Source of the DNA: Nocardioides sp. WS12
GTDB lineage: Bacteria > Actinomycetota > Actinomycetes > Propionibacteriales > Nocardioidaceae
Direction: 5' to 3'
NCBI RefSeq assembly: GCF_014108865.1
Contig: NZ_CP053928.1
Coordinates: 4,464,001 to 4,528,000 of the forward strand
DNA: 64,000 bases
Part shown: one piece after another, positions 28,325-38,594 of the stretch
Numbering within the stretch: the first letter of the stretch is position 1
Layout of the letters: every line of letters begins with the position of its first letter
The notes under the pieces: generated by a model
The model's database searches: none
Seen by the model: only the letters and a program-made list of their open reading frames with translations
Told to the model about the DNA's origin: nothing
Made by a program: the position numbers and the translations under genes

Positions 28325-31300
28325 TCACCCGGCGAGGTGGCCCCAGTCGTACGCGAGCTCGGCCCAGGGACCGACGGCCGCGACTTCACCGTCGACGAGT
28401 ACGACGACCCGATCCGCCTGCGTGAGCGCGGCCCGCTTCGACGTCGCGCCGATGACCGTGGTGTGCCGCTCACGCAGGGCCACCCAGAGTTCGACCTCGG
28501 TGGCGGCATCCAGCGCGCTGGACACGTCGTCGGCGAGCAGCAGTTCGGTGTCGGCTGCCAGGGCGCGGGCCAGCGCCAGGCGCTGGACCTGGCCACCGGA
28601 CAGTCGCACGCCACGGTGACCGACGACCGCGTCGGCCCCACCGGCCTCCTCCACGTCCTGCGTCAGTCGGGCAGCCTGGACCGGGCGGTCGAACGCACGG
28701 TCGTGGCCCAGGCGGACGTTGTCGGAGAAGGTGCCGGACAGCACCCGCGGGACCTGGGCGACGTGGCCGACCTGCCCCGGACGCAGGAACACCTCCGGGT
28801 CGGTGACCTGCTCGCCGTTCCAGCGCACGGCACCGGTGTGGTCGATCAGACCGGCCAGTGCGGAGAGCAGGCTGGACTTGCCCGAGCCGACCTGGCCCAC
28901 CAGGAGGACCAGTTCACCGCGTTCGACGACGAGGTCGACGCCGGCGACACCGATGGTGCCGTCGTCGTGCAGGGCGGAGACGCCGCTCAGTTCGAGTCGC
29001 TCGAGGGGCACCCGAGCGGGTTCGACCGGCGCGGGGGCCGCACCGGTCACCAGGTCGATGCCCTCGGGCAGCGCCATCAGGTCACGTCCGCCGGCGAACC
29101 GGCTGGTCGCGCGCTGCCAGGCGCGGACACCGGGCGCTTCGGTCACGACCGCACCGGCCACCCGGCCGAACCAGTCGAAGCCGTTGACCGCGGTGGCCAC
29201 CAGCAGGGCGGTCGCGAGCCCCCACACGTCGAGCCAGAACAGCGCCCAGGCGGTGACGACGCCGACCTGCACCATCACGATCGGCACGCCGTCGAGGAAG
29301 GCCTGCACGCGGTGCTCGAAGACCGCCGCCTCGACCCGGCCGCTGTCGACCTTGCGCAGGTGCGCGTGGACGTCGGGCGTGCGGCCGGCGAGCTTGACGG
29401 TGCGCGCCGACTCGACGGCGGACACCAGCGCCCGACCGAAGCCCGCGCGTGCGGTCGAGGACCGGGCAGCGGACCGACCGGCGATCGGGCGGCCGAGCGA
29501 CGAGGCGAGGGCGCTCGAGGTCATCACGGCGAGCAGCACCGCACCGGCCAGCCAGGTACCACCGGCGATCATCGTGATGAACGCGATCAGGATGCCGTTG
29601 ACGAAGTCGACCCAGCGGTCGGAGTAGCGCGCGAAGCGGTCGGCGTCCATCGAACGGGCAACGACCTCACCGGGTGGCGTGCGCGGCAGGCGGTGGGTGC
29701 GGATCTGGCCGACCAGCACCGACATCCGTACGCGCAGCATCACCTCGATCCACCAGCGCGGATAGCGACGGAAGGCGTCGGCGAGCAGGATCGGCGCGAC
29801 CAGCAAGCCGGCCACCAGCAGGCCCGTTGTCACGGTCGGCGTCTGCCCCGCGGCGAGCCGCTGGACGACCAGGCCCCAGAGCAGGCCGGTGATCGCACCG
29901 AGCGGCGCGAAGATGCTGCCGCCGAGGAACAGCAGCACGGAGTAGATGCCCCACATCGGCCGCACCCACATGGCGTGCCACGTGCCACGGGTCAGCGTCG
30001 GACCGGGGCCGACGGGCGGCCGTTCCGGCGGTGGCCCTGTACGACGACGCCCACCCACCGCCGTAGCGGGGTCGCCGTCCAGCGACTCCTCGGGCACGGG
30101 GCTGTCGTAGGGATCGGTCATGGCGCTGGCGGTGACGAGGCGACGGAACGGCCCCTCGACGTCGGCCAGCGCCGTACGCATCCCCTGCTGGATCACGCGG
30201 CCGTGGTCGAGCACGGCGACCATCTCGGCGCGCTCGATGGTGCCGAGGCGGTGCGCGACGAGGACACCGGTGCGCCCCTTGATCAGGCGGTCGGCCGCAG
30301 CGACGACCCGGCTCTCGGTGACCGGGTCCATCCGGGCGGTCGCCTCGTCGAGCACGACGACCTGCACGTGGCGGACCAGCAGCCGTGCGAAGGCAACGAG
30401 CTGTTCCTCGCCGGCCGACAGGCGCGTACCGCCCGGACCGAGCAGGGTGTCAAGACCCTCGGGCAGTCCGTCGACCCAGTCGGCGAGGCCGAGTTCGTCG
30501 ACCGCTGCCTCGATCTCCTCGCGAGGAGTGTCGGAGAACAGGGCGATGTTCTCGGCGAGCGTCCCGGCGAGGATCTCGGTGCGCTGGGTGACGACGCCGA
30601 CGCGACGCCGCAGCTCGTGGAGATCGAGGGTCGTGATGTCGATGCCGCCGAGGAAGATGGTGCCGGGCGGCGGGTCGACCGCACGCGAGAGCAGCGAAGC
30701 GAGCGTCGACTTGCCCGAGCCCGTGCGACCGACGAGCGCGAGGGTGTGTCCGGCCTCGACCACCAGGTCGACGTCGCGCAGGCCGAAGGTGCCCTCAGCG
30801 TAGGAGAAGTCGAGGCCCCGGATGCGCAGGTCGAGGGCGCCGGTGGGCACGGGCTCGCCGCCGACCGGCTCGGCCTCGACGCCCAGCAACTGGCGCAGCC
30901 GCAGCACGGCGCCGAGTCCAGCCTGGATGTCCGGGAGCTGGTGGGCGAGGTTGTTGATCTGGCCGACGAAGATCGTGGTGACGAGGAACAGGGTGACCAG
31001 GCGGGCCAGGTCCAGGTCGCCGTGGCTGACCAGCGCGACGCCCGAGACGGCGACGGCCACCAGCAGTCCGTGGAGCAGGAGCCCGACCTTGATCGCGAGC
31101 TTCGCCTCGACCATCAACACTCGCCGGAACTTCTCGTGCACGTCCGCCGACAGCGCCGCCAGCCGTCGTACGGCGAAGGCCTGGCCACGACTCGTCCGCA
31201 GGTCGTCGCGCCCCGCGATGCCCTCCTCGAGTGCCGCGGCGTGGTCGGTCCACGCGGCCTCCTCGATCACCTTCAGCCGGGAGATCTGGATCAGCGAGGG

Positions 31301-31843
31301 TTTCATCACCCACACGGTCACGGCGCCGACGACGGGGAACAGGATGGCCGCCGGCCACCACGTCACGCCCGCGACGATCCACATGGGCACGGCACCGAAC
31401 GCGGTGCGCATGGCCATCCAGATCTGCTGGCGCAGCAGGGTGCCGACCTCGTGGGTGTCGTCGTCGACGCGGTCCAGGACCTCGCCGACGGCCTGCTCGG
31501 TCAGGTGTTCCAGGGGTTGCTGGAGAGCGGCGCTCAACAGGTCACCGCGCAGGCGTCCCTCAGCGCGGTCGACCACCCCGGCCCAGACGATCCGGCCGGA
31601 CGTGTCGATCAGCGCGGCGCCGACCACGAGCAGGGCGAGCCACGCGACGAGGTCTCCGGTCGGGTGGTCGGCGAGCCGTCCGGCCACCACCGTGCCGAGC
31701 GCCTGGGCGAGCGCACCGATGGCGACGGCAGTCACGGCGTAGCCGGCAGCCCGACCGCGCATCCGTCGCCAGTCGACGCGGCGCGCGGGGTCGACGCTGA
31801 CGTCTGCGGCGGGCGCAGCGGCCCGGGTCAACGTCGTCGTCAC
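28325..31843 (-). CDS. Fused two-half ABC exporter with one degenerate ATP site
   Basis: About 1172 residues in the order membrane domain, NBD1, membrane domain, NBD2. It is therefore a full ABC exporter in one chain where most bacteria use two half-transporters. NBD1 has Walker A GRTGSGKST (near 370), a non-standard signature LSAGE (near 474), VVVLDEAT with catalytic Glu, and the H-loop VAHRL. NBD2 has GQVGSGKSS (near 982), a normal LSGGQ (near 1078), LLLADDVSSALD with Asp replacing catalytic Glu, and GATSKRAAL where the H-loop His is missing. One composite site is intact and the other degenerate. GTG 31843 is my start; TTG 31873 is possible. The cargo is unknown. Confidence 0.88.
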   Translation of the reverse strand: MTTTLTRAAAPAADVSVDPARRVDWRRMRGRAAGYAVTAVAIGALAQALGTVVAGRLADHPTGDLVAWLALLVVGAALIDTSGRIVWAGVVDRAEGRLRGDLLSAALQQPLEHLTEQAVGEVLDRVDDDTHEVGTLLRQQIWMAMRTAFGAVPMWIVAGVTWWPAAILFPVVGAVTVWVMKPSLIQISRLKVIEEAAWTDHAAALEEGIAGRDDLRTSRGQAFAVRRLAALSADVHEKFRRVLMVEAKLAIKVGLLLHGLLVAVAVSGVALVSHGDLDLARLVTLFLVTTIFVGQINNLAHQLPDIQAGLGAVLRLRQLLGVEAEPVGGEPVPTGALDLRIRGLDFSYAEGTFGLRDVDLVVEAGHTLALVGRTGSGKSTLASLLSRAVDPPPGTIFLGGIDITTLDLHELRRRVGVVTQRTEILAGTLAENIALFSDTPREEIEAAVDELGLADWVDGLPEGLDTLLGPGGTRLSAGEEQLVAFARLLVRHVQVVVLDEATARMDPVTESRVVAAADRLIKGRTGVLVAHRLGTIERAEMVAVLDHGRVIQQGMRTALADVEGPFRRLVTASAMTDPYDSPVPEESLDGDPATAVGGRRRTGPPPERPPVGPGPTLTRGTWHAMWVRPMWGIYSVLLFLGGSIFAPLGAITGLLWGLVVQRLAAGQTPTVTTGLLVAGLLVAPILLADAFRRYPRWWIEVMLRVRMSVLVGQIRTHRLPRTPPGEVVARSMDADRFARYSDRWVDFVNGILIAFITMIAGGTWLAGAVLLAVMTSSALASSLGRPIAGRSAARSSTARAGFGRALVSAVESARTVKLAGRTPDVHAHLRKVDSGRVEAAVFEHRVQAFLDGVPIVMVQVGVVTAWALFWLDVWGLATALLVATAVNGFDWFGRVAGAVVTEAPGVRAWQRATSRFAGGRDLMALPEGIDLVTGAAPAPVEPARVPLERLELSGVSALHDDGTIGVAGVDLVVERGELVLLVGQVGSGKSSLLSALAGLIDHTGAVRWNGEQVTDPEVFLRPGQVGHVAQVPRVLSGTFSDNVRLGHDRAFDRPVQAARLTQDVEEAGGADAVVGHRGVRLSGGQVQRLALARALAADTELLLADDVSSALDAATEVELWVALRERHTTVIGATSKRAALTQADRVVVLVDGEVAAVGPWAELAYDWGHLAG

Positions 31844-31903
31844 TGGATCAAGAGTAGTTGGCGGTACCGACAACCGCCTCCGAATATCTTCCGGCGAAAA
31901 GCA

Positions 31904-31937
31904 CAGCGCCCGGGGTGATTTCCCACCCCGGGCGCTG
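31904..31937 (-). terminator. Terminator hairpin after icd
   Basis: A perfect 14-bp GC-rich stem (31904-31917 with 31924-31937) and a 6-base loop, 36 bases past the icd stop on the minus strand and upstream of the ABC exporter. Confidence 0.75.
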
Positions 31938-31972
31938 CGGCGTACTCAGCTGATCAACGCGTCAGAACCGCG

Positions 31973-34162
<2,190 letters not shown>

Positions 34163-34196
34163 GTCCGCGCGTCGCTCCTGGGCCGTGAGATGGGAT

Positions 34197-34210
34197 TCTT
34201 GACGTCAAGA
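34197..34210. promoter_or_regulatory. Perfect palindrome TCTTGACGTCAAGA upstream of icd
   Basis: A 14-base perfect inverted repeat in the icd/aquaporin divergent promoter, containing a TTGACG box on both strands. In Streptomyces the MarR-type regulator TamR is reported to act on isocitrate dehydrogenase and aconitase genes; I propose a similar site here but do not recall its exact consensus. Confidence 0.5.
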
Positions 34211-34318
34211 TACCTGACGCGTGGGACCAGCGTCCCGTTCGACCCCCACACTAGTGATTAGAGTGCTCGACGTAACCCGGCTCGTATTTCGGGACCCGAT
34301 CCGAGGAAGAGAAGAGAT

Positions 34319-35311
34319 ATGACTGACGTAGCCATGGCCGACGCAGCCGTCGAAGCCCCGCCCACCACGGTCCACAAGCTGCTGGCCGAGTTCATCGGCA
34401 CCTTCGCGCTCGTCCTGATCGGCTGCGGTGTCGCCGTGGTCAATGGCGGCGAGATCGTCCAGACCGGTCTGGCCTTCGGCCTGACCGTGACCCTGATGGC
34501 CTACGCCTTCGGACGCATCTCCGGCGGCCACTTCAACCCCGCTGTCTCCGTGGGTGCCGCGCTCGGCGGTCGTACCTCGTGGGGCGACGCGATCCTCTAC
34601 ATCGGCGCCCAGATCGCCGGCGGTATCGCTGGCGCGCTGGTCCTGATGATCCTGCTCCTCGGGCTCGACGACTTCGAGGTGTTCAACAGCGACTACGCAC
34701 TCGGCACGAACGGCTTCAGCGCCGGTTCGTACGACTACGCGTGGTGGGCTGCGTTCCTCATCGAGGTCATCTTCACGTTCCTCTTCGTCCTCGTCATCCT
34801 CGCCGTCACCGACAAGCGCAACGCCGCCAACGCCATGCTGGCGCCGCTGGCCATCGGCGTGACCCTCGCGGTCATCCACTTCATGCTGATCCCGCTCACC
34901 GGCACCTCGCTCAACCCGGCCCGCTCGATCGGCCCGGCCATCTTCAGCGGCGGCGACTGGCTCGTCCAGCTCTGGCCGTTCATTCCCGCCCCGCTCATCG
35001 GTGGCGCGGTCGCTGGCCTGCTCTACCCGCTGCTCTTCGGCCACGGCGAGGACCCGGTCCCCGGATCGGGCCTGAACTTCGGCAGTGGCGGTTCGTCCAA
35101 CCCGGCGTTCACGCAGCAGTGGAACCAGGGCCAGGTCGCCCCGGGTGCGCCGGCCGAGCAGCCGATCATCCAGGACGGCTGGCAGTGGGACCCCGCTTCG
35201 CAGCAGTGGATCCCGGCGCAGCCCGCGGCCCCGGCCGCACCCGCAGCACCGCAGGCTGGCGGCTGGGCACCCCCCGCCAGCGACCAGACGCAGGTGCGTC
35301 CGCCGCAGTAA
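34319..35311 (+). CDS. Aquaporin (MIP family channel) with Pro/Ala-rich C-terminal tail
   Basis: A 330-residue membrane channel of the AqpZ/GlpF family. Both pore NPA boxes are present: GHFNPAVS near residue 64 and SLNPARS near 198, with six transmembrane helices and two half-helices. AqpZ proteins are usually about 230-250 residues. This one adds about 80 residues after the last helix that are rich in Gly, Gln, Pro and Ala. The tail holds a segment WQWDPASQQWIPAQ resembling the short Trp-Asp-Pro...Trp modules seen at the ends of other actinobacterial membrane proteins. It follows a GAAGAGAAGAG leader and diverges from icd. Confidence 0.9.
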   Translation: MTDVAMADAAVEAPPTTVHKLLAEFIGTFALVLIGCGVAVVNGGEIVQTGLAFGLTVTLMAYAFGRISGGHFNPAVSVGAALGGRTSWGDAILYIGAQIAGGIAGALVLMILLLGLDDFEVFNSDYALGTNGFSAGSYDYAWWAAFLIEVIFTFLFVLVILAVTDKRNAANAMLAPLAIGVTLAVIHFMLIPLTGTSLNPARSIGPAIFSGGDWLVQLWPFIPAPLIGGAVAGLLYPLLFGHGEDPVPGSGLNFGSGGSSNPAFTQQWNQGQVAPGAPAEQPIIQDGWQWDPASQQWIPAQPAAPAAPAAPQAGGWAPPASDQTQVRPPQ

Positions 35312-35326
35312 CGCTCAGATCAACAG

Positions 35327-35358
35327 CACGGGGCTCGTCGTTCACGACGGGCCCCGTG
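35327..35358 (+). terminator. Terminator hairpin after the aquaporin gene
   Basis: A stem of about 13-15 bp with one non-Watson-Crick position (35327-35341 with 35344-35358), directly after the aquaporin stop. The lipoprotein gene ends at 35370 from the other side, so it may serve both. Confidence 0.65.
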
Positions 35359-35369
35359 TTCATTTCCGG

Positions 35370-36137
35370 CTACTTGCGGGTGAAGGACACGAGTACGACG
35401 ACCTCGTCGCCCCCCGCGATCGTCTCCTCGCGGATCAGACCGGTGCCCTGTGCGTACAGCTTGTGCTCGACCAGGCCCGGCTCCAGCGGCGTGGTGTCCT
35501 CGGTCTCGAGCAGGTCCTTGAACGTGCCGGCCGGGACGGTCGCCGTGGCGTCGAGCGCCAGCACCGCAGCCTGGTCCTCGGCCTCGCCGCGCAGGTACTC
35601 CATCTTGTAGCCGTCACCGATCCGCGGAGCGGCCGCCATCGCCAGGCCGGCCTCGGCCCCCTCCACCCCGGCCTCCCAGGAACCTTCGGTCGAGGTCCCG
35701 CCTTCGTCGTACTCCGTGGTGGCCTCACCGAGGTACCAGACGTTGCCGTCGATGTCCTGGGCGAACCAGTCGAAGGTGTCCTCGACCAGCTCGCCCTCCG
35801 CATCCGTGACGACGTCGTGGACGACGGTGGCGGTGACGCCACCGATCGTGCGGGTCTCGTCGAGGACCGTGACCGTGATCTTCTCCACGCCGTCGCTCGA
35901 CGTCGCCTCGTAGACCCACTCGTTGCCCGGCACCAGCGGCAGCCAGGGGTTGTCGATGCGGGGCACGAAGTCCGACGCGGTCAGGGCCGGCGTCGGGATC
36001 TCGAGTCCGTCGACGCCCGTGGGCGGGCTGGGCTCGGAGGCCGATCCACAGCCCGAGAGGGCTGTCGCGACCAGCGCCACAGCGACCACCGATGACCGAC
36101 GTCGTGTCCACCCTGGAGAGCACCCTCGAGTCCACAT
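35370..36137 (-). CDS. Putative secreted lipoprotein of unknown function
   Basis: A 255-residue protein. The N terminus has a twin-Arg-rich n-region (GWTRRRSS), a hydrophobic core and a lipobox LSGC, so the mature protein should be lipid-anchored outside the membrane at the Cys near residue 30. The rest is acidic and rich in beta-type sequence, with NPWLPLVPGNEWVYEATSSD near 62 and a paired Trp/Tyr segment DGNVWYLGEATTEY. I do not recognise a proven function. The ATG at 36137 is used; an ATG at 36155 would add six residues. It converges with the aquaporin and diverges from mdh. Confidence 0.78.
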   Translation of the reverse strand: MWTRGCSPGWTRRRSSVVAVALVATALSGCGSASEPSPPTGVDGLEIPTPALTASDFVPRIDNPWLPLVPGNEWVYEATSSDGVEKITVTVLDETRTIGGVTATVVHDVVTDAEGELVEDTFDWFAQDIDGNVWYLGEATTEYDEGGTSTEGSWEAGVEGAEAGLAMAAAPRIGDGYKMEYLRGEAEDQAAVLALDATATVPAGTFKDLLETEDTTPLEPGLVEHKLYAQGTGLIREETIAGGDEVVVLVSFTRK

Positions 36138-36233
36138 GGCGTCATCGTCTCGCATCGTTGCCCGGGTCCCCACGCCTGCCCGGGCGCTGCTAGCGTCGCT
36201 GGCGTCCGCACGTATCCCCTTAGGAGTCCCCCT

Positions 36234-37220
36234 GTGAGCACCACCCCGCTCAAGGTGGCCGTGACCGGCGCAGCCGGCCAGATCGGCTACAGCCTGCTCT
36301 TCCGCATCGCCAGCGGCGCCATCGCCGGTGACCGTCCCGTCGAGCTCCGCCTGCTCGAGATCGAGCCGGCCCTCAAGGCCCTCGAGGGCGTCGTGATGGA
36401 GCTCGACGACTGCGCGTTCCCGAACCTCGCCGGCGTCGTGATCGGCTCCGACCCGGAGCAGGTCTTCGACGGCGTCAACCTCGCCCTGCTCGTCGGTGCC
36501 CGCCCGCGCGGCCCCGGCATGGAGCGCGGCGACCTGCTGGCCGCCAACGGCGCGATCTTCACCGCCCAGGGCAAGGCCCTGAACAAGGTCGCTGCTGACG
36601 ACGTCCGCATCGGTGTCACCGGCAACCCGGCCAACACCAACGCGCTGATCGCCGCGACCAACGCTCCCGACATCCCCAAGGACCGGTTCTCGGCGCTCAC
36701 CCGCCTCGACCACAACCGGGCGATCTCGCAGCTGGCCGCCAAGACCGGCTCCGACGTCACCGACATCAAGAAGATCACGATCTGGGGCAACCACTCGGCC
36801 ACCCAGTACCCCGACATCTTCCACGCCGAGATCGGCGGCAAGAACGCTGCCGAGGTCGTGGGCGACCAGGCCTGGATCGCCGACACGTTCATCCCGACCG
36901 TCGCCAAGCGCGGCGCCGCGATCATCGACGCCCGTGGCGCCTCCTCGGCCGCCTCGGCCGCCTCGGCAACCTGCGACGCTGCCCGCGACTGGCTGAATGG
37001 CACCCCGGCCGGCGACTGGGTCTCCATGGCCGTCGTCTCCGACGGTTCCTACGGCGTCCCGGAGGGCCTCGTGTCCTCGTTCCCGGTCACCACCGCGAAC
37101 GGCGACTGGAGCATCGTCCAGGGCCTCGAGATCGACGACTTCTCGCGCGGCAAGATCGACGCGTCCGTCGCCGAGCTCGCCGACGAGAAGGCTGCCGTCA
37201 CGGAGCTCGGCCTCATCTGA
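36234..37220 (+). CDS. mdh: Malate dehydrogenase
   Basis: This NAD-dependent TCA enzyme interconverts malate and oxaloacetate, 328 residues. The Rossmann start is VAVTGAAGQIGYSLLFRIAS (about 8-27). Substrate-binding arginines lie in GARPRGPGMERGD (near 86-98), with GNPANTNALI near 131, the second substrate Arg in RLDHNR near 162 and catalytic His in WGNHSATQYPD near 187. It belongs to the cytosolic-type MDH group common in actinobacteria. The GTG at 36234 follows TAGGAG by 7 bases. A large repeat-flanked hairpin lies directly after the stop. Confidence 0.96.
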   Translation: MSTTPLKVAVTGAAGQIGYSLLFRIASGAIAGDRPVELRLLEIEPALKALEGVVMELDDCAFPNLAGVVIGSDPEQVFDGVNLALLVGARPRGPGMERGDLLAANGAIFTAQGKALNKVAADDVRIGVTGNPANTNALIAATNAPDIPKDRFSALTRLDHNRAISQLAAKTGSDVTDIKKITIWGNHSATQYPDIFHAEIGGKNAAEVVGDQAWIADTFIPTVAKRGAAIIDARGASSAASAASATCDAARDWLNGTPAGDWVSMAVVSDGSYGVPEGLVSSFPVTTANGDWSIVQGLEIDDFSRGKIDASVAELADEKAAVTELGLI

Positions 37221-37222
37221 TT

Positions 37223-37358
37223 CGCGAGTTGGGGTTTGTAGCCCCCGAGTTGTACGAAAACGCCTGCACCCCGCGATCTTGGTCGCGGGGTGCAGGCGTT
37301 TTCGTACAAGTGGACGGGTGACAAACCCCAACTCGAGGGCGAGAAACCCCAACTCGCG
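37223..37358. repeat. Inverted pair of 21-nt-period GAGTTGGGG repeats flanking a large hairpin
   Basis: The left unit CGCGAGTTGGGGTTT (37223-37237) is the exact reverse complement of the right end (37344-37358). On each side a second GAGTTG copy lies 21 bases inward (37247-37252 on the left, a fuller copy at 37322-37335 on the right). The 27-bp hairpin at 37250-37309 sits between. The same 21-base-period unit occurs in meaB (4900-4938). The element fills nearly all the gap between mdh and DUF3017. Confidence 0.75.
37250..37309. terminator. 27-bp perfect hairpin between convergent mdh and DUF3017
   Basis: Left arm 37250-37276 and right arm 37283-37309 pair perfectly around a 6-base loop. This is far longer than an ordinary terminator. 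Its place between two gene ends fits a bidirectional terminator, though a mobile-element origin is equally possible. Confidence 0.7.
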
Positions 37359-37712
37359 CTAGACGGGTTGGTTGGGGATCGTCTGGGCCAGCGCGAACAG
37401 GGTGATCCCGATGGCCAGCAGGATCGCGACGTCCAGGAACCGATGGCGGATCGCGAGCATGCCGGCGTCCTTCTCGGGGAGCGCGAGCCGGAGTACGGCG
37501 GCGGCGCCGAGGACTCCGGAGATGATCCGGATGCCGAGCCGCCAGTCGGTGGTGGCCGCGACGACGACGCCCGCGAGGGTGCCCACCAGGATCGCGAGGT
37601 AGCAGAAACCACCGATCGTGGCCGGCGCCAGGCGTCGGGGCGCGCGCTCGCCGATCGGCAGCGGCTCCGGGTTGACCGGAACCGCGGATGCACCGTCCAG
37701 GTCGTCGTTCAG
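37359..37712 (-). CDS. DUF3017 membrane protein with an apparent CTG start
   Basis: About 117 residues. A hydrophilic N terminus (NDDLDGASAVPVNPEP) is followed by three hydrophobic helices (around 38-55, 60-77 and 95-110). The frame and position after folD match the actinobacterial DUF3017 family, whose function is unknown. No ATG, GTG or TTG starts the full-length frame; the GTG at 37586 would cut off the first helix. A CTG at 37712 overlaps the folD stop as CTGA and lies 7 bases after a strong GGAAGG ribosome site, so I take it as the start, translationally coupled to folD. Confidence 0.7.
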   Translation of the reverse strand: MNDDLDGASAVPVNPEPLPIGERAPRRLAPATIGGFCYLAILVGTLAGVVVAATTDWRLGIRIISGVLGAAAVLRLALPEKDAGMLAIRHRFLDVAILLAIGITLFALAQTIPNQPV

Positions 37713-38590
37713 TGTGCTGCCTTCCGGCCGTCGTCTGCGGCCTGCTCGGCCATGGTGACCACGTTGGCGAGCAGCATCGCGCGGGTCATCGGACCGACAC
37801 CACCCGGGTTGGGCGACACCCAGCCCGCGACACCCCAGACGTCGTCGGCGACGTCGCCAGCGATCTTGCCCTCGACCCGGCTGACGCCGACGTCGAGGAC
37901 GGCCGCACCGGGCTTGACCATGTCGGCGGTGATGATGCCGGGCACGCCGGCAGCGGCCACCACGATGTCGGCCTCACGCACGTGGGCGGCCAGGTCGACG
38001 GTGCCGGTGTGGCACAGCGTGACCGTGGCGTTCTCGGAACGGCGGGTCAACAGCAGGCCGAGCGGGCGACCGACGGTGATGCCGCGGCCGACCACGACCA
38101 CGTTGGCGCCCGCGATCGGGACCTCGTGGCGACGCAGCAGCTCGACGATGCCGTACGGCGTGCACGGCAGCGGCGCCTCGTTGCCGAGAACCAGCCAGCC
38201 GAGGTTGGTCGGATGGAGGCCGTCGGCGTCCTTGGCGGGGTCGATCAGGCCGAGGACGCGGTTCTCGTCACGGCCCCGCGGGAGCGGGAGCTGCACGATG
38301 TAGCCGGTGCAGGCCGGGTCCTCGTTGAGGGCCGCGACGGCGTCCTCGATCTCCTGCTGGGTGGCAACCTCGGGCAGGTCCACGCGGATCGACGCGATGC
38401 CGACCTCCGCGCAGTCCTTGTGCTTGCCGTTGACGTACCAGCGCGAGCCCGGGTCGTCACCGACCAGGACGGTGCCGAGGCCGGGCGTGATGCCCTGCTC
38501 CTTGAGCTTGGCGACCCGGACGCGGAGTTCGTCCTTGATGGCCGCCGCGGTCGCGGAGCCGTCGAGCTTCTGTGCAGTCACGGTGGTCAT
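37709..38590 (-). CDS. folD: Bifunctional methylene-THF dehydrogenase/methenyl-THF cyclohydrolase
   Basis: This enzyme makes 10-formyl-tetrahydrofolate, the formyl donor for PurN and PurH encoded just upstream. The 293-residue product begins MTTVTAQKLDGSATAAAIKD. Family motifs include a Tyr/Lys pair in SRWYVNGKHKDCAEVGI (near 55), QLPLPRG (near 99), DADGLHPTN (near 119), VVVGRGITVGRPLGLLL (near 164) and the C-terminal TPGGV-like NPGGVGPMT. The ATG at 38590 sits 4 bases after the purH stop, so it belongs to a purN-purH-folD-DUF3017 group. Confidence 0.96.
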   Translation of the reverse strand: MTTVTAQKLDGSATAAAIKDELRVRVAKLKEQGITPGLGTVLVGDDPGSRWYVNGKHKDCAEVGIASIRVDLPEVATQQEIEDAVAALNEDPACTGYIVQLPLPRGRDENRVLGLIDPAKDADGLHPTNLGWLVLGNEAPLPCTPYGIVELLRRHEVPIAGANVVVVGRGITVGRPLGLLLTRRSENATVTLCHTGTVDLAAHVREADIVVAAAGVPGIITADMVKPGAAVLDVGVSRVEGKIAGDVADDVWGVAGWVSPNPGGVGPMTRAMLLANVVTMAEQAADDGRKAAH

Positions 38591-38594
38591 CCTG

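Noticed and set aside
28337..31918. 1193-codon open frame antisense to the ABC exporter
   Set aside because: Low-complexity Gly/Asp/Arg translation without motifs; the opposite strand encodes a complete exporter.
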